Source: Burkholderiales bacterium
GTDB lineage: Bacteria; Pseudomonadota; Gammaproteobacteria; Burkholderiales; WYBJ01
Reading direction: 5' to 3'
Length of the DNA stretch: 64,000 nucleotides
Assembly: GCA_022841915.1 (NCBI GenBank)
Contig: JALHQN010000001.1
Location: 248,001-312,000, forward strand
Shown here: piece by piece, positions 47,399 to 58,506 of the stretch
Layout of the letters: every line of letters starts with the position of its first letter
Numbering within the stretch: position 1 is the first letter of the stretch
The notes under the pieces: generated by a model
The model's input: only the letters and a program-made list of their open reading frames with translations
Databases searched by the model: none
What the model was told of the DNA's origin: nothing
Program-made: the position numbers and the translations under genes

Positions 47399-48199
47399 TC
47401 ACTTCGCATCCATGGCTTGGCGTATCGAGCCGATATATTCTCCGGCGCAGCGGGCGGCATCGTCCGGCCCGGCGGCCTCGAGACGCTCGACCAACGCAGA
47501 GCCGATCACGACGGCATCGGCAAAACCTGCCACGCTGCGGGCGGCCGCGCCATCGCGAATGCCGAAGCCGACCCCGATGGGCAACGAGGTGAGCCGACGC
47601 AGACGAGCGAGCTTCTCCTCCACCGCGGACAGATCGAGGTTTCTCGCCCCGGTGACACCCGCCAGCGATACGTAGTAGATATAGCCCCGCGCGACATTGG
47701 CTATCTCGCGCATGCGCGCTTCGGTCGTGGTTGGCGCCACGAGGAAGATGATGTCGATGCCGCGCCCCTCCAGCGCCCGCAGCAAGTCCTGCGCCTCTTC
47801 GGGCGGATAATCAACGACCAGCACGCCGTCGATGCCGCTCGCATGCGCCCGTTCGGCGAAGTTGGCGACACCCATGGCTTCGATCGGATTGGCATAGCCC
47901 ATCAAGACCACGGGTGTGCTGTCGTCGAGCGCACGGAAGGCGCGAACATCCTCCAGGATGGACGAGAGCGAAGTCCCTTTGCTCAGTGCGCGCTCGGAAG
48001 CACGCTGGATGGTGGGACCGTCGGCCATCGGGTCGGAGAACGGCACCCCGAGTTCGATCACGTCTGCCCCGGCCTGAGCCAATGCGCGCATCACCGGAAC
48101 GGTAGAAGCACGGTCGGGATCCCCGGCCGTGAAGAAGGGAATGAGGGCTTTGCGCTTGGATTCACGCAGGCGCTGAAAGGTCGCGGCGATTCGGGACAC
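47399..48199 (-). CDS. trpA: Tryptophan synthase alpha chain
   Basis: Splits indole-3-glycerol phosphate and passes indole to TrpB. 266 residues. Seen: FFTAGDPD near residue 23, the catalytic Glu in [16 protein letters not shown] near residue 49, the catalytic Asp in [11 protein letters not shown] near 133, and the phosphate-binding GVGFGIRDG near 212 and VIGSALVE. 41 bp after trpB. Confidence 0.97.
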   Translation of the reverse strand: MSRIAATFQRLRESKRKALIPFFTAGDPDRASTVPVMRALAQAGADVIELGVPFSDPMADGPTIQRASERALSKGTSLSSILEDVRAFRALDDSTPVVLMGYANPIEAMGVANFAERAHASGIDGVLVVDYPPEEAQDLLRALEGRGIDIIFLVAPTTTEARMREIANVARGYIYYVSLAGVTGARNLDLSAVEEKLARLRRLTSLPIGVGFGIRDGAAARSVAGFADAVVIGSALVERLEAAGPDDAARCAGEYIGSIRQAMDAK

Positions 48200-48240
48200 G
48201 GGGTCTGCAGTCGATAGGAGTGAGAAGAGGGTTCAGCGAT

Positions 48241-49440
48241 CTACAAGGTAATGCCTGTACGGGCCGCCACGGTATGGATGTCTTTGTCGCCACGGCCCGA
48301 TAAATTCACGAGCATGACGGCGTCCTTGCCGAGCGTCGGGGCAAGTTTGGCTGCGTAGGCGAGCGCGTGACTCGACTCCAGGGCCGGGATGATGCCTTCC
48401 AGCCTGCACAGAGAATGGAAGCCGTCGAGCGCCTCGTCGTCTGTCACGCTGACATACTCGGCGCGCTTGCTGTCTCTGAGCCAGGCATGCTCCGGGCCCA
48501 CGCCAGGGTAATCCAGCCCGGCCGAGATCGAGTGGGTTTCGGTGATCTGGCCGTCGGCGTCCTGCAGCAAATAAGTGCGGTTGCCGTGCAACACGCCAGG
48601 GGTGCCCGCGCAAAGCGTAGCGGCATGCCTGCCGGTGTCTATGCCCTCGCCTGCCGCCTCGACGCCGATCAGACGCACCGAGGTTTCGGCAAGATACGGA
48701 TGGAATATCCCCATCGCGTTCGACCCGCCGCCCACGCACGCGATCACCGCGTCAGGCTGGCGCCCGATCATCTCCTGCATCTGCACCTTGGACTCGCGTC
48801 CGATCACCGTCTGGAAATCGCGCACCATCATCGGATAAGGATGAGGCCCGGCGACCGTGCCGATAATGTAGAAGGTGGAGTCGATGTTCGTGACCCAGTC
48901 GCGCATGGCTTCGTTGAGCGCGTCCTTGAGCGTCTTGGAGCCCGACTCGACGGGAATCACCGTCGCCCCGAGCATTTTCATGCGTGCCACGTTGGCCGCC
49001 TGGCGCTTGACGTCTTCCGAGCCCATGTAGACCGCGCATTCGAGCCCGAAACGCGCCGCCACAGTCGCGGTTGCCACCCCGTGCATGCCTGCCCCGGTTT
49101 CGGCAATCACCCGCGGTTTGCCCATGCGTCGGGCCAGCATCGCCTGGCCCAGCACGTTGTTGATCTTGTGCGCGCCGGTGTGGTTCAAGTCTTCGCGCTT
49201 CAGATAAAGCTGCGCGCCGCCATAATGCTGCGACCAGCGCACCGCATGATAGATGGGGCTGGGGCGACCGACGTAATACTTCAAATCGTATTCGAACTCA
49301 GCCTGAAAGGCGGGATCGGTCGCGCTGGTGAAATACGCTTCCTTCAACTCCTCGAGCGCGGCCATCAGCGTCTCTGCCACGAACACGCCGCCGTAGCGAC
49401 CGAAGTGACCCTTCTCGTCGGGAAGATCATGCATCCGCAT
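48241..49440 (-). CDS. trpB: Tryptophan synthase beta chain
   Basis: PLP enzyme that joins indole and serine. I choose ATG 49440 ([18 protein letters not shown]), with AGGAG 8 nt upstream, giving 399 residues; the frame is open to 49518 but that lies within trpF. Seen: the PLP Lys in [15 protein letters not shown] near residue 88, the E of [13 protein letters not shown] and the phosphate loop [10 protein letters not shown]. The start overlaps trpF by 14 bp, so the two are coupled. Confidence 0.97.
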   Translation of the reverse strand: MRMHDLPDEKGHFGRYGGVFVAETLMAALEELKEAYFTSATDPAFQAEFEYDLKYYVGRPSPIYHAVRWSQHYGGAQLYLKREDLNHTGAHKINNVLGQAMLARRMGKPRVIAETGAGMHGVATATVAARFGLECAVYMGSEDVKRQAANVARMKMLGATVIPVESGSKTLKDALNEAMRDWVTNIDSTFYIIGTVAGPHPYPMMVRDFQTVIGRESKVQMQEMIGRQPDAVIACVGGGSNAMGIFHPYLAETSVRLIGVEAAGEGIDTGRHAATLCAGTPGVLHGNRTYLLQDADGQITETHSISAGLDYPGVGPEHAWLRDSKRAEYVSVTDDEALDGFHSLCRLEGIIPALESSHALAYAAKLAPTLGKDAVMLVNLSGRGDKDIHTVAARTGITL

Positions 49441-50062
49441 TGCGTACTCCTGATATGAAACTGAGAATCCGCCGTGGATCCTTGATGCCTTTGGCCGCTT
49501 CGACCCCGCTGCTGACATCCACGGCTGCTGGACGCACCTGCCTGATCGCTTCGGCCACGTTTTCCGGATCGAGACCGCCCGACAAGACTATCGGCTGGGG
49601 AAGGTTCTTGGGGATCAGCGTCCAGTCGAATCGAGTTCCCGTGCCGCCGTGGGTACCGCTCACGAAGGCATCCAGCAGCAGGCCGCGGGAATCATTGTAT
49701 CGGCCTGCATATTCTAGCAAATCGACCCCGGGTCGGACGCGAATCGCCTTCATATAGGGCAACCCGAAGCGCCTGCATAGTTGCGGTGTTTCGTCGCCGT
49801 GAAACTGCAGCAGATCGACAGGGGCGATCGAGATCACCCGCTCCACTTGCCCGGGATCCGGGTCGACGAACAATCCCACGACGGTAACGAAAGGCGGCAA
49901 GGCGCGGATGATGTCTCGTGCCAACTCGGCCTGGACATTGCGCGGGCTCGGGTCGTAGAAGACGAAACCCAGCGCGTCGGCGCCAGCGCCATGGGCGGCT
50001 ACCGCATCCTCGGCACGGGTGATGCCGCATATCTTTACTCGGGTGCGCATCGACTGACTCAT
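49427..50062 (-). CDS. trpF: Phosphoribosylanthranilate isomerase
   Basis: Third step of tryptophan synthesis from anthranilate: isomerises phosphoribosylanthranilate. 211 residues from ATG 50062 with AGGA upstream; a second ATG at 50050 is possible. Seen: [13 protein letters not shown] with the catalytic Cys, [18 protein letters not shown] and VDVSSGVE. Leads the trpF-trpB-trpA-accD unit. trpE, D and C are not in the window. Confidence 0.96.
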   Translation of the reverse strand: MSQSMRTRVKICGITRAEDAVAAHGAGADALGFVFYDPSPRNVQAELARDIIRALPPFVTVVGLFVDPDPGQVERVISIAPVDLLQFHGDETPQLCRRFGLPYMKAIRVRPGVDLLEYAGRYNDSRGLLLDAFVSGTHGGTGTRFDWTLIPKNLPQPIVLSGGLDPENVAEAIRQVRPAAVDVSSGVEAAKGIKDPRRILSFISGVRNADA

Positions 50063-50159
50063 TGTCCTGTGGGCACGGCACGCCGTTCGATCAGGCACGC
50101 GCCGGTTATGCGGCAAAGAGACCAGACACGAACATCGACCATTTGTTCACGCTGAAGCA

Positions 50160-50963
50160 TCACACGTGCGGCGAGGCAGCGGTCAACGACTCGGACAGGG
50201 CGCTGCTCGCCGCAGGCAGACGCCAGCGCGCATCGTACTCGACCGCCGTCAGATACAGGCCGTCGGGCGCAAACGTCGGCGCGCCGAGGGATCGATCCTT
50301 GCTCGCCAGCAATTCGCCTAGCCAGGCGGGCGGATGCTTACCCTTGCCCACGTAGAGCAGACTACCCACCAAATTGCGGACCATGCGCTGCAGGAACGCA
50401 TTGGCTGCGAGGCGAAACACGATGAGATCGCCGCGCTGTTCGATGTTCAAGTGGCGCAGCTCGCGAACAGGCGAATCGGCTTGGCATTCCGCGGACCTGA
50501 ACGCGCTGAAATCATGCGTCCCCACCAGCGATGCAGCCGCTTCGCGCATGAGCCGCAGATCCAGGGGGCGATGAAACCACCCCACCCGTCCATTGAGCAG
50601 CCCGGGCCTGGTCGGACGATTCATGAGCAGGTATGTATAGGCGCGCCCGGTCGCCGAGAAACGCGCATGGAAGTCTTCCGCCACCGGCTGAGCCCAACAG
50701 ATGGCGACGCCCGCAGGCAATGCGCTGTTGCCCCCACGGGTCCAGGCGGTGAGCGGTCGGTCCGACGAGGTCTCGAAGTGCGCGACCTGGCCACTCGCAT
50801 GGACACCGCTATCGGTTCGCCCTGCGCCGGCGATCCTCACCGGATGGCCGCATATGCCGCTCAGCGCGCGCTCGAGGGCGTCCTGCACGCCGCACCCACC
50901 CGGCTGGCTCTGCCAGCCGCAGAACCGGCGTCCGTCGTACTCGACCCCCAGGGCAATTCTCAT
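50160..50963 (-). CDS. truA: tRNA pseudouridine(38-40) synthase TruA
   Basis: Forms pseudouridine at positions 38-40 of the anticodon arm of several tRNAs. 267 residues from ATG 50963 (MRIALGVEYDGRRFCGWQ). Seen: the catalytic Asp in AGRTDSGVHASGQV near residue 54 and NAFLQRMVRNLVG near 196. The ribosome site is weak; a TTG at 50981 is possible. It follows fimV, with a GC hairpin between, in the common fimV-truA-trpF order. Confidence 0.95.
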   Translation of the reverse strand: MRIALGVEYDGRRFCGWQSQPGGCGVQDALERALSGICGHPVRIAGAGRTDSGVHASGQVAHFETSSDRPLTAWTRGGNSALPAGVAICWAQPVAEDFHARFSATGRAYTYLLMNRPTRPGLLNGRVGWFHRPLDLRLMREAAASLVGTHDFSAFRSAECQADSPVRELRHLNIEQRGDLIVFRLAANAFLQRMVRNLVGSLLYVGKGKHPPAWLGELLASKDRSLGAPTFAPDGLYLTAVEYDARWRLPAASSALSESLTAASPHV

Positions 50964-50982
50964 GCGGACATATAAGCACAAC

Positions 50983-50999
50983 GCCCCCGAACCGGGGGC
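50983..50999 (-). terminator. GC-rich hairpin between fimV and truA
   Basis: GCCCCC (50983-50988) and GGGGGC (50994-50999) form a 6-bp stem with a 5-nt loop, 19 nt upstream of the truA ATG on the minus strand. It is followed by GTTGTGCTTAT. It could end fimV transcripts or limit truA translation. Confidence 0.45.
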
Positions 51000-51039
51000 A
51001 TCATGGGCTGCTGAAAGAACAAATCGGGTGAGCGGGGGC

Positions 51040-53856
51040 TCAACCGAGCTTGGCCATCAACTCGGTCGCCTCGGCCTGCTGCTGCGCATCCCCCTCCTTG
51101 ATCACTTCGGAGAGAATCTCGCGTGCACCATCCTTGTCACCCATCTCCTGATACGCCTTGGCCAAGTCGAACTTGGTCTGGACGTCGTACCAGTGGTCGT
51201 CGCGCACCGGGGCCTGTTCGACGACCTTCTTGTCGTCGCCGAGGTCGAGCGAAACGGTGTCGAGCGAGAAGTCCATCGTCGCGGTTTCGGCCGGCTTGAA
51301 CTCCGGCACATCGAGACGGATGTCCGTGGGCGGCACCTCGATCTCGGGCGTGGCCGCGTTCGTCTCGCCGGGCAGTTGAAAATCGAAGCTGAGATCGGCA
51401 GTGCGTTCAGCTTGCGGTGGCTCAGCGGCGATATCGATCGGCATCGAGCCCGAAGTGGCATCCAGAGCACCGAGATCGATCTCTATGCCCAGATCGCGCG
51501 CCTTTTCCTGGTTCTGCGGAGACATGGCGATGGTGCGATCCGGGGCAAATGCCGCAGCCGCCTCCGGCTCGATCTTGATCGTCTTGCCCGGATCGAACTC
51601 GAAATCGATGACGTTCGAATCAGTCCCCGTCACGGTCGGCAACTCAAGATTCACGTCGGTGATCGGCCCAGTCGGCGCCATCGGCTCCAAATTGACGTCC
51701 GTCTTCGGCGCCGCAAGCATATCGGCGCCTAGATCGAAGTCAGGCACGATGCTCTGGGAATCGGTGAGCTTCGCCGCCATCGCAGCGCCTTCGGCCTTGA
51801 GCGCTTCCATCCGCTCGGGCGACAGGATCGTCGTCTTGATGTTGTCGTCGCCTGCATCGAGCGGCACATCGGTGATGGTGGTCGGAGCACCTGCGGCCGA
51901 AACCATGTCGAGATCGAAATCGAGATTGACATCGGTCGCCACCCCGACCGGCGACTCGATGGTGCTGTCCTTACCGGCGGCATACAATGGGTTATCCGCG
52001 TCGAGCGCGTAACCCAAGGCGGCCGCGCGCAGCCAGGCGTCGCCCTTGCCGCCCGTGGCCGAGTGCAGATCGGCCGCAAGCGGATTGAAGTCGTTCTTGC
52101 TCTTGCGGGCCGCGTAGATTTCCAGCAACTTGAGCTTGATCTCCTCGCGCCCCGGCTCCCTGGCGAGAGCCTCCCTGAGGATCTCCTCGGCCTGGGCATC
52201 GCGGCCGTAGGCGATATAAACGTCTGCCTCGGCGATCGGATCGACGTCGTCGGCAGCGACAACCGCGCCGGACGCCGGCATTTCAGAGGTGGCGGCCGCG
52301 ACCACGGGGCTTAGCGCCGCCGGCATCGCTGACTGCTGCTGGGTCTCGTCCATCCCAAGCGGCGCTTTGAAGGTCGGCTCAGCTTCGATCGCGGACGCAT
52401 CCCTTTCGCGACGTCGACGCGACAGCGCGTAGGCACCGCCCCCGAGTACGCCAAGGGCGAGGAGGCCACCGCCGACCAGCATGGGGTCTTCCCACCACGC
52501 CCGCTCGATCACGGGTGCCGCTGGCGGCACCTCGGCAGGCTTCGGCTCGGGCTTGGGCTCGGCGACGACAGCGGGCTTCTCTGCGGGCACCGCGTCCGCA
52601 GCCGGCGGAATCGGCGCTTCTGCGGCTGACTGGGCACCCGGCTCGGCGCCTTCGACCGACGGCTTCGCTGCTTCTGCACCGACACTCGGCGCCGGGGCGA
52701 GAGCCGGGGCATCCCCTGGGGCCTTGACCGGGGGGGGGACAGCCACGCCTTTCAACTCGAGCAGACGCTGCATGTCCTTGATGGTTTTTTCGAGCGAAGC
52801 GATGCGATCGTTGGAATCCTTCAGCGTCTTCTCTCGCGCCGTGGCTTCCTCTTCAAGACTGCGAATCCGCTCCTGCATATCCTTATCGGCGGCGCCCCCT
52901 TCCTTCCCGGGCGCCCCCTTCGAAACCTTGACGACTTCCTTGGCAGGCGTCTGTGCGGCACTGCCCGGCTCGTCGACCTTGGTCGTGATTTTTCCGGCAG
53001 CCGTGAGCGGTGCCCCCGTCTGGATCTCGGGGACGACCGCAGAGGCGCGTTGCCTGTATGCGTTCCAGTCGCTTGCTTGCAGGCGAATCTCTTTCTCCGC
53101 CTCGGCCGGACCGAGCTGAGCCAGTTCGTTCGCGTCGGGGATGCGAAGAATCCGTCCGGCGCGCAGCAAGTTCATGTTGTTGTTGATGAAGGCGTCGGGA
53201 TTGCTGCGGAAGATGCCGACCAGCATCTGATCGAGACTGACGCCCTGCGGCTTGACCCCTGCTGCGATCCTGCGCAGCGTGTCGCCCGACTGAACGGGCC
53301 CGTAGGTCGCTGCTGCGGTACCGCTCGGCGCCGGTGCCGGCGCCGGTGCCGGCGCGGCAGTGCGTGGTGCGGCGGGAGCGACAGGAACGGCAGGCGCCGG
53401 GCGCGTTTCCGGGACGGCGATCGGGGTCGCCGCCGGCACGGGCGCGAAACCGGGCGGATCCACCAGCGCCGTGTATTCGCGCACCAACCGACCGGTATTC
53501 CAGGAAAGCTCGACCAGGAGTTCGATGAAAGGCTCGTCGACCGGCCGGGTCGACGTGACTCGAACGTAAAGCTGCCCGGACGGCCGCTTTTGCACGCTGA
53601 CGCGTGCCCCGACCAGCGCGGGACTGAACGAAATGTTCGCGTTCTTGTAAGCGTCCGGAGTGGCCAGGCGTGCGGCGAGCGTGGAGATCTCCTCCTTGCG
53701 CACCGAGACCAGTTCGATTTCTCCGACCAACGGCTGGCCGATCGACGACAGGACGGTCAGGTTGCCTAGCCCGGCGGTATGCCCGATGGCCGGGGACAGA
53801 CCCATGGCCAATGAGACCAACGATGCGATTAAGGATCTGTTCCCCACTGCCGCCAC
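51040..53856 (-). CDS. fimV: FimV/HubP-family polar hub protein
   Basis: Large inner-membrane protein that organises type IV pili and cell poles. 938 residues from GTG 53856; a second GTG at 53847 has the better-placed GGTGG. Order: signal peptide (1-28), FimV N-terminal domain (LGNLTVLSSIGQPLVGEIEL onward), Pro/Ala linker, LysM peptidoglycan-binding domain (about 185-245), coiled coil (about 325-365), low-complexity linker, transmembrane helix near 455-477, a long acidic cytoplasmic region with repeated TDVNLE-like units, and the C-terminal FimV TPR domain (DVQTKFDLAKAYQEMGDKDGA). No pilus genes are nearby; it sits between asd and truA as usual for this group. Confidence 0.93.
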   Translation of the reverse strand: MAAVGNRSLIASLVSLAMGLSPAIGHTAGLGNLTVLSSIGQPLVGEIELVSVRKEEISTLAARLATPDAYKNANISFSPALVGARVSVQKRPSGQLYVRVTSTRPVDEPFIELLVELSWNTGRLVREYTALVDPPGFAPVPAATPIAVPETRPAPAVPVAPAAPRTAAPAPAPAPAPSGTAAATYGPVQSGDTLRRIAAGVKPQGVSLDQMLVGIFRSNPDAFINNNMNLLRAGRILRIPDANELAQLGPAEAEKEIRLQASDWNAYRQRASAVVPEIQTGAPLTAAGKITTKVDEPGSAAQTPAKEVVKVSKGAPGKEGGAADKDMQERIRSLEEEATAREKTLKDSNDRIASLEKTIKDMQRLLELKGVAVPPPVKAPGDAPALAPAPSVGAEAAKPSVEGAEPGAQSAAEAPIPPAADAVPAEKPAVVAEPKPEPKPAEVPPAAPVIERAWWEDPMLVGGGLLALGVLGGGAYALSRRRRERDASAIEAEPTFKAPLGMDETQQQSAMPAALSPVVAAATSEMPASGAVVAADDVDPIAEADVYIAYGRDAQAEEILREALAREPGREEIKLKLLEIYAARKSKNDFNPLAADLHSATGGKGDAWLRAAALGYALDADNPLYAAGKDSTIESPVGVATDVNLDFDLDMVSAAGAPTTITDVPLDAGDDNIKTTILSPERMEALKAEGAAMAAKLTDSQSIVPDFDLGADMLAAPKTDVNLEPMAPTGPITDVNLELPTVTGTDSNVIDFEFDPGKTIKIEPEAAAAFAPDRTIAMSPQNQEKARDLGIEIDLGALDATSGSMPIDIAAEPPQAERTADLSFDFQLPGETNAATPEIEVPPTDIRLDVPEFKPAETATMDFSLDTVSLDLGDDKKVVEQAPVRDDHWYDVQTKFDLAKAYQEMGDKDGAREILSEVIKEGDAQQQAEATELMAKLG

Positions 53857-53968
53857 CCTGATTTTTTTCCAGCAACAATTAAGCTAACATCATGGAGTTA
53901 CCGATGCAAGCTAGGAGCCTCTTTAACAAACCTCGCAAGTACCGCGAAGCTAAAAAGAAACACAATGA

Positions 53969-53988
53969 ATGTGGCGTAAACACCACAT
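53969..53988 (-). terminator. Hairpin downstream of asd
   Basis: ATGTGG (53969-53974) and CCACAT (53983-53988) pair across an 8-nt loop, 67 bp after the asd stop on the minus strand. A T-rich stretch (TTTCTTTTT) follows after about 8 nt, too far for an ideal intrinsic terminator. Confidence 0.35.
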
Positions 53989-54055
53989 CGCACACCGACA
54001 GCGTCTATCCCCGCTTCAACCGTCACGCCGACATCACCCCCCGCAACCGGCCGAC

Positions 54056-55171
54056 TCAGCGTTCCTGCAAGATCCGCAGCATCCGGCGCAAGGGCTCGGC
54101 AGCACCCCACAAGAGCTGATCACCCACCGTGAAGGCGGACAGGTACTCGCCGCCCATCGGCAGTTTGCGCAATCGCCCGACGGGAACATCCAGCTTGCCC
54201 GTGACCGCCGCAGGCGTCAGCGCAGCCAAGGAGGCTGCTCGCGTGTTGGGGACGAGCCGAACCCAGTCATTCGCCGAACCGATCATGGCCTCTACATCGG
54301 CCAAGGGGATGTCGCGCTTGAGCTTGATCGTGAGCGCCTGGCTATGACAACGCATCGCCCCCACGCGCACACACAACCCATCGAGCGGAATCTGCGCGCC
54401 GGCCGCCTTGGCCAGTATCTTGTTGGCCTCGGCCTGGCCTTTCCATTCTTCACGGCTCTGACCGTTACCCAGATCCTTGTCGATCCAAGGCAATAGACTA
54501 CCCGCCAGCGGATACTCGAATTGCTGGCACGGGAATGTCTCGTCGCGCAGCGCAGCCGCAACCGCCGTATCGATATCGAGTATTGCCGCGGCTGGATTGG
54601 CGAGGTTTGCGCGCGCCGCCTCGTGCAAGACGCCCATCTGCTGCAACAACTCGCGCATATGCTGAGCGCCGGCACCCGAGGCGGCCTGGTACGTCATCGC
54701 CGTCACCCAGTCCACGACGTCGGCCTTGAAGAGCCCTCCCAGCCCCATGAGCATGAGACTGACGGTACAGTTGCCGCCGATGTAATCCCTCACCCCGGCA
54801 TCGAGCGCACGGTCGATCACGTCCCGGTTGACCGGATCGAGAACGATCACGGCGTCTTCACGCATGCGAAGCGCTGAGGCCGCATCGATCCAGTAGCCCT
54901 TCCAGCCGGCAGCCCTCAGTTTGGGATGCACTTCGTTGGTGTAGTCGCCTCCCTGGCAGGACACCAGAACGCCGAACCGCTTCAGGGCTTCGATATCGTA
55001 AGCGTCCCGCACCGCAGGGACATCGCGCCCGATCCCGGGCGCTTGGGGTGTCGGCTTGGCGGAGCTGAAGAAGACAGGCGAGATATGCCTGAAATCATCC
55101 ATCTCTCGCATCCGCTGCATCAGCACGGAACCCACCATTCCGCGCCAGCCTATGAAACCGACGTCCATCAT
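54056..55171 (-). CDS. asd: Aspartate-semialdehyde dehydrogenase
   Basis: Reduces aspartyl phosphate to aspartate semialdehyde, the branch point for lysine, threonine and methionine. 371 residues, the long proteobacterial form. Seen: [18 protein letters not shown], the active-site Cys in [17 protein letters not shown] near residue 135, [12 protein letters not shown], and the His in [12 protein letters not shown]. It follows leuB on the same strand after 36 bp. Confidence 0.97.
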   Translation of the reverse strand: MMDVGFIGWRGMVGSVLMQRMREMDDFRHISPVFFSSAKPTPQAPGIGRDVPAVRDAYDIEALKRFGVLVSCQGGDYTNEVHPKLRAAGWKGYWIDAASALRMREDAVIVLDPVNRDVIDRALDAGVRDYIGGNCTVSLMLMGLGGLFKADVVDWVTAMTYQAASGAGAQHMRELLQQMGVLHEAARANLANPAAAILDIDTAVAAALRDETFPCQQFEYPLAGSLLPWIDKDLGNGQSREEWKGQAEANKILAKAAGAQIPLDGLCVRVGAMRCHSQALTIKLKRDIPLADVEAMIGSANDWVRLVPNTRAASLAALTPAAVTGKLDVPVGRLRKLPMGGEYLSAFTVGDQLLWGAAEPLRRMLRILQER

Positions 55172-55207
55172 GTCCTTCGTCCTGTCACAAACAACCGTAC
55201 AAGCCCC

Positions 55208-56272
55208 CTAGCGCTTCAAAGCGGCAACGACCGCATCGCCCATCTCCACCGTCCCGACCTTGCGGGTCTCGGGCTCGTGGATGTCGGGTGTGCGATAGCC
55301 CTGCTGCAATACTTTGCGGACTGCCGCTTCGATTTTGTCGGCAGCTTCGGGCCGGTCGAACGTATAGCGCAGCATCATCGCCGCCGAGAGAATAGTGGCA
55401 AGCGGATTGGCAAGATTCTTGCGCGCGATATCCGGAGCCGATCCATGGATCGGCTCGTACAACCCTTTGCCGTTGGCGTCCAGCGAGGCGGACGGCAGCA
55501 TGCCGATCGATCCGGTCAGCATCGATGCCTCGTCGGACAGGATGTCCCCGAAGAGGTTGCCGGTGACGATCACATCGAACTGCTTGGGATTGCGCACCAG
55601 CTGCATGGCGCAGTTATCCACGTACATGTGGCTCAATGCGACATCCGGATAGCGCTTGCCCATATCGGTGACGATGTCGCGCCAGAACTGGCTCGTCTCG
55701 AGCACGTTCGCCTTGTCCACCGAGCACAGCTTCTTGCCGCGCTTGCGGGCGAGATCGAACCCGAGCTCCGCGACTCGGCGGATTTCGGTCTCGGTGTAGG
55801 TCATCGTATCGTAGCCCTGCCGCTCGCCGCCTTCGAGCTCGCGCACACCGCGAGGCTTGCCGAAATAGATGTCGCCCGTCAGTTCGCGCAGTATCAGGAT
55901 GTCCAGCCCCGCCACGACTTCCGGGCGCAACGACGACGCCCCGGCCAATTCGGGATAGAGCATGGCGGGACGCAAATTGGCGAACAGGCCCAGTTCCCGG
56001 CGCAAGCCGAGAATCGCCTGCTCGGGCCGCTGCTCGCGCGGCAAGGTATCGTACTTCCAGTCGCCGACGGCACCGAACAGGATGGCGTCTGATTTGCGGG
56101 CGAGTTCCAACGTGCTCGTGGGCAGGGGATCGCCGGTCTGATCGTAGGCGGCGCCGCCCACCGGCGCTTGTTGCAGATCGAAGTCCAGCCCGTCCAGGGC
56201 ATTGAGAACCTTGACCGCTTCGGCGAGGATCTCGGGACCGATGCCGTCACCGGGCAATACAGCGATTTTCAT
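55208..56272 (-). CDS. leuB: 3-isopropylmalate dehydrogenase
   Basis: NAD-dependent oxidative decarboxylation of 3-isopropylmalate in leucine synthesis. 354 residues. Seen: [29 protein letters not shown], the catalytic YTETEIRRV region near residue 136, the Lys in [10 protein letters not shown] and the Asp-rich [15 protein letters not shown]. Third enzyme gene after leuC and leuD on the same strand. Confidence 0.98.
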   Translation of the reverse strand: MKIAVLPGDGIGPEILAEAVKVLNALDGLDFDLQQAPVGGAAYDQTGDPLPTSTLELARKSDAILFGAVGDWKYDTLPREQRPEQAILGLRRELGLFANLRPAMLYPELAGASSLRPEVVAGLDILILRELTGDIYFGKPRGVRELEGGERQGYDTMTYTETEIRRVAELGFDLARKRGKKLCSVDKANVLETSQFWRDIVTDMGKRYPDVALSHMYVDNCAMQLVRNPKQFDVIVTGNLFGDILSDEASMLTGSIGMLPSASLDANGKGLYEPIHGSAPDIARKNLANPLATILSAAMMLRYTFDRPEAADKIEAAVRKVLQQGYRTPDIHEPETRKVGTVEMGDAVVAALKR

Positions 56273-56345
56273 GATAGGCGCGTCTTGAAGAAGAGTATGC
56301 GGTACGCCGCAGCCGCAGGCGCGGCTACGACCCGTAAAGCGATCG

Positions 56346-56984
56346 TCAGCCGAACAGCCAAGGCTGGACCGCGCGATGCTTGGCCTCGAACGCCTTGATG
56401 CTGTCAGCGCGCTCCAGCGACAACCCGATCTCGTCCAGACCGTTGAGCAGGCAGTGCTTGCGGAACGGATCGATCTCGAAGCGGATTTCCTTGCGCCCTG
56501 GCGTCGTGATCGTCTGCTGCTCCAGATCGACGGCGAGGCGATAGCCTTCGGTCGTCATCGACTCCTTCATCAGCTCGTCGACGATCTTCGCATCGAGCAC
56601 GATCGCGAGCAGGCCGTTCTTGAAGCAGTTGTTGAAGAAGATGTCGGCGAAGCTCGACGCGATGATCGTCGTGAAGCCGTAGTCCTGCAGCGCCCAGGGC
56701 GCATGCTCGCGCGAAGAGCCGCAGCCGAAGTTCTCGCGGGCGATCAACACCTGGGCGCCGCGGTAACGCGGCCGATTCAGGATGAAATCCGGGTTGAGCG
56801 GACGCTTGCTGTTGTCCATGCCCGGTTCGCCGTGATCGAGATAGCGCCACTCGTCGAAGAGATTCGGCCCGAAGCCCGTGCGTCCGATCGCCTTCAGGAA
56901 CTGCTTCGGAATGATGGCGTCGGTGTCCACATTCGCCCGGTCGAGCGGCACGACCAGGCCTTCGCGTGATTGAAATTTTTCCAT
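56346..56984 (-). CDS. leuD: 3-isopropylmalate dehydratase small subunit
   Basis: Small subunit of isopropylmalate isomerase. 212 residues. Seen: [14 protein letters not shown] near residue 19, the conserved [15 protein letters not shown] near residue 81 and [15 protein letters not shown]. Complex partner LeuC is encoded 39 bp upstream on the same strand. Confidence 0.98.
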   Translation of the reverse strand: MEKFQSREGLVVPLDRANVDTDAIIPKQFLKAIGRTGFGPNLFDEWRYLDHGEPGMDNSKRPLNPDFILNRPRYRGAQVLIARENFGCGSSREHAPWALQDYGFTTIIASSFADIFFNNCFKNGLLAIVLDAKIVDELMKESMTTEGYRLAVDLEQQTITTPGRKEIRFEIDPFRKHCLLNGLDEIGLSLERADSIKAFEAKHRAVQPWLFG

Positions 56985-57023
56985 GGATGCTGTCCTGTGC
57001 GGGAGGCTGCGCCTGGGCGATCG

Positions 57024-58442
57024 TCAGCTCAGCGTGCGTACATCGACGAAATGTCCGGTGACCGCGGCAGCGGCGGCCATGGCCGGACTCACCAGATGCG
57101 TGCGCCCGCCGGCTCCTTGCCGACCTTCGAAGTTGCGGTTCGACGTCGATGCGCAGCGTTCGCCGGGGGAGAGCTGGTCCTCGTTCATGCCCAGGCACAT
57201 CGAGCAGCCCGGTTCGCGCCACTCGAAGCCTGCTGCGGTGAAGATCTTGTCCAGCCCCTCCTGCTCGGCCTGGCGCTTGACCTGCCCCGAACCCGGAACG
57301 ACCATCGCGAGCTTCACGTTCTTGGCGACCTGGCGTCCGCGCGCGACCGCTGCGGCTGCACGCAGATCCTCGATGCGCGAATTGGTGCACGAGCCGATGA
57401 ACACTTTGTCGATGGCGATCTCGGCGATCGGCGTATCGGGCGCCAACCCCATGTACTTGAGGGCTCGCTCCATCCACTCGCGCTTGGTCGGATCGGCTTC
57501 CGCGGCGGGATCCGGCACGCGACCGTCGATCGGCGCGACCATCTGCGGATTGGTGCCCCAGGTGACTTGCGGCATGATCGAGGCCGCGTCCAGTTCGACC
57601 ACCTGATCGAACCGCGCCCCAGGATCGCTGTGCAGCGTGCGCCAGTAGGCAACCGCCTGCTCCCACTGCTCGGCTTTGGGCGCAAAAGGCCGGCCGCGCA
57701 CGTATTCGATGGTTTTGTCGTCCACGGCCACCATGCCCGCGCGCGCGCCCGCCTCGATCGCCATGTTGCAGACGGTCATCCGGCCTTCCATGCTGAGCGA
57801 GCGGATCGCGGAGCCAGCGAATTCGATCGAATAGCCGGTGCCGCCGGCGCTGCCTATCTTGCCGATGACGGCAAGCACGACATCCTTGGCGGTAACGCCC
57901 GCGCCCAATTCGCCCTCGACGCGAATCTGCATGGCCTTGGTCTTTTTCGCGACCAGACACTGCGTGGCAAGGACATGCTCGACCTCGGAGGTGCCGATCC
58001 CGAAGGCGAGCGCGCCGAGCGCACCATGGGTGCTCGTGTGCGAATCGCCGCAGACGAGCGTCATGCCAGGAAGCGAAGCGCCCAGTTCGGGGCCGATCAC
58101 GTGGACGATGCCCTGACGCTGATCGAGGAAGGGGAAATAAGCCTTGGCCCCGTGCTCCTTGATGTTCTTGTCCAGCGTTTCGACCTGCAACTTGGCGATC
58201 TTGTCGCGCATGCCCTCCAGGCCCTTGTCCCAGTCGCGGGTCGGCGTATTGTGATCCGCCGTGGCCACCACCGAGTCGATGCGCCAGACTTTGCGCCCGG
58301 CAAGCTTCAGCCCTTCGTACGCTTGCGGGCTGGTCACCTCGTGCACCAGGTGACGGTCGATGTAGATGAGGGCCGTGCCGTCCGAATCCTCGTGGACGAG
58401 ATGGCTCTCCCAAAGTTTGTCGTATAAGGTCTTGGCGCTCAT
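57024..58442 (-). CDS. leuC: 3-isopropylmalate dehydratase large subunit
   Basis: Aconitase-family [4Fe-4S] enzyme of leucine synthesis. 472 residues. Seen: [21 protein letters not shown] near residue 130 (split over the substrate loop), the cluster Cys in [13 protein letters not shown] near 347, and the Cys pair in [11 protein letters not shown] near 410. First gene of leuC-leuD-leuB-asd; no leader attenuator recognised in the 64-bp gap upstream. Confidence 0.98.
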   Translation of the reverse strand: MSAKTLYDKLWESHLVHEDSDGTALIYIDRHLVHEVTSPQAYEGLKLAGRKVWRIDSVVATADHNTPTRDWDKGLEGMRDKIAKLQVETLDKNIKEHGAKAYFPFLDQRQGIVHVIGPELGASLPGMTLVCGDSHTSTHGALGALAFGIGTSEVEHVLATQCLVAKKTKAMQIRVEGELGAGVTAKDVVLAVIGKIGSAGGTGYSIEFAGSAIRSLSMEGRMTVCNMAIEAGARAGMVAVDDKTIEYVRGRPFAPKAEQWEQAVAYWRTLHSDPGARFDQVVELDAASIMPQVTWGTNPQMVAPIDGRVPDPAAEADPTKREWMERALKYMGLAPDTPIAEIAIDKVFIGSCTNSRIEDLRAAAAVARGRQVAKNVKLAMVVPGSGQVKRQAEQEGLDKIFTAAGFEWREPGCSMCLGMNEDQLSPGERCASTSNRNFEGRQGAGGRTHLVSPAMAAAAAVTGHFVDVRTLS

Positions 58443-58506
58443 TGGGGGACAGGCGACGGTGAAAGCCTGAAATTATTGCACAGTTCACCTTGCGCGCAGG
58501 ACCGAA

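Noticed and set aside
53892-54119. 75-residue frame between fimV and asd on the plus strand
   Set aside because: Basic, low-similarity sequence without a ribosome site, and it overlaps the asd 3' end.
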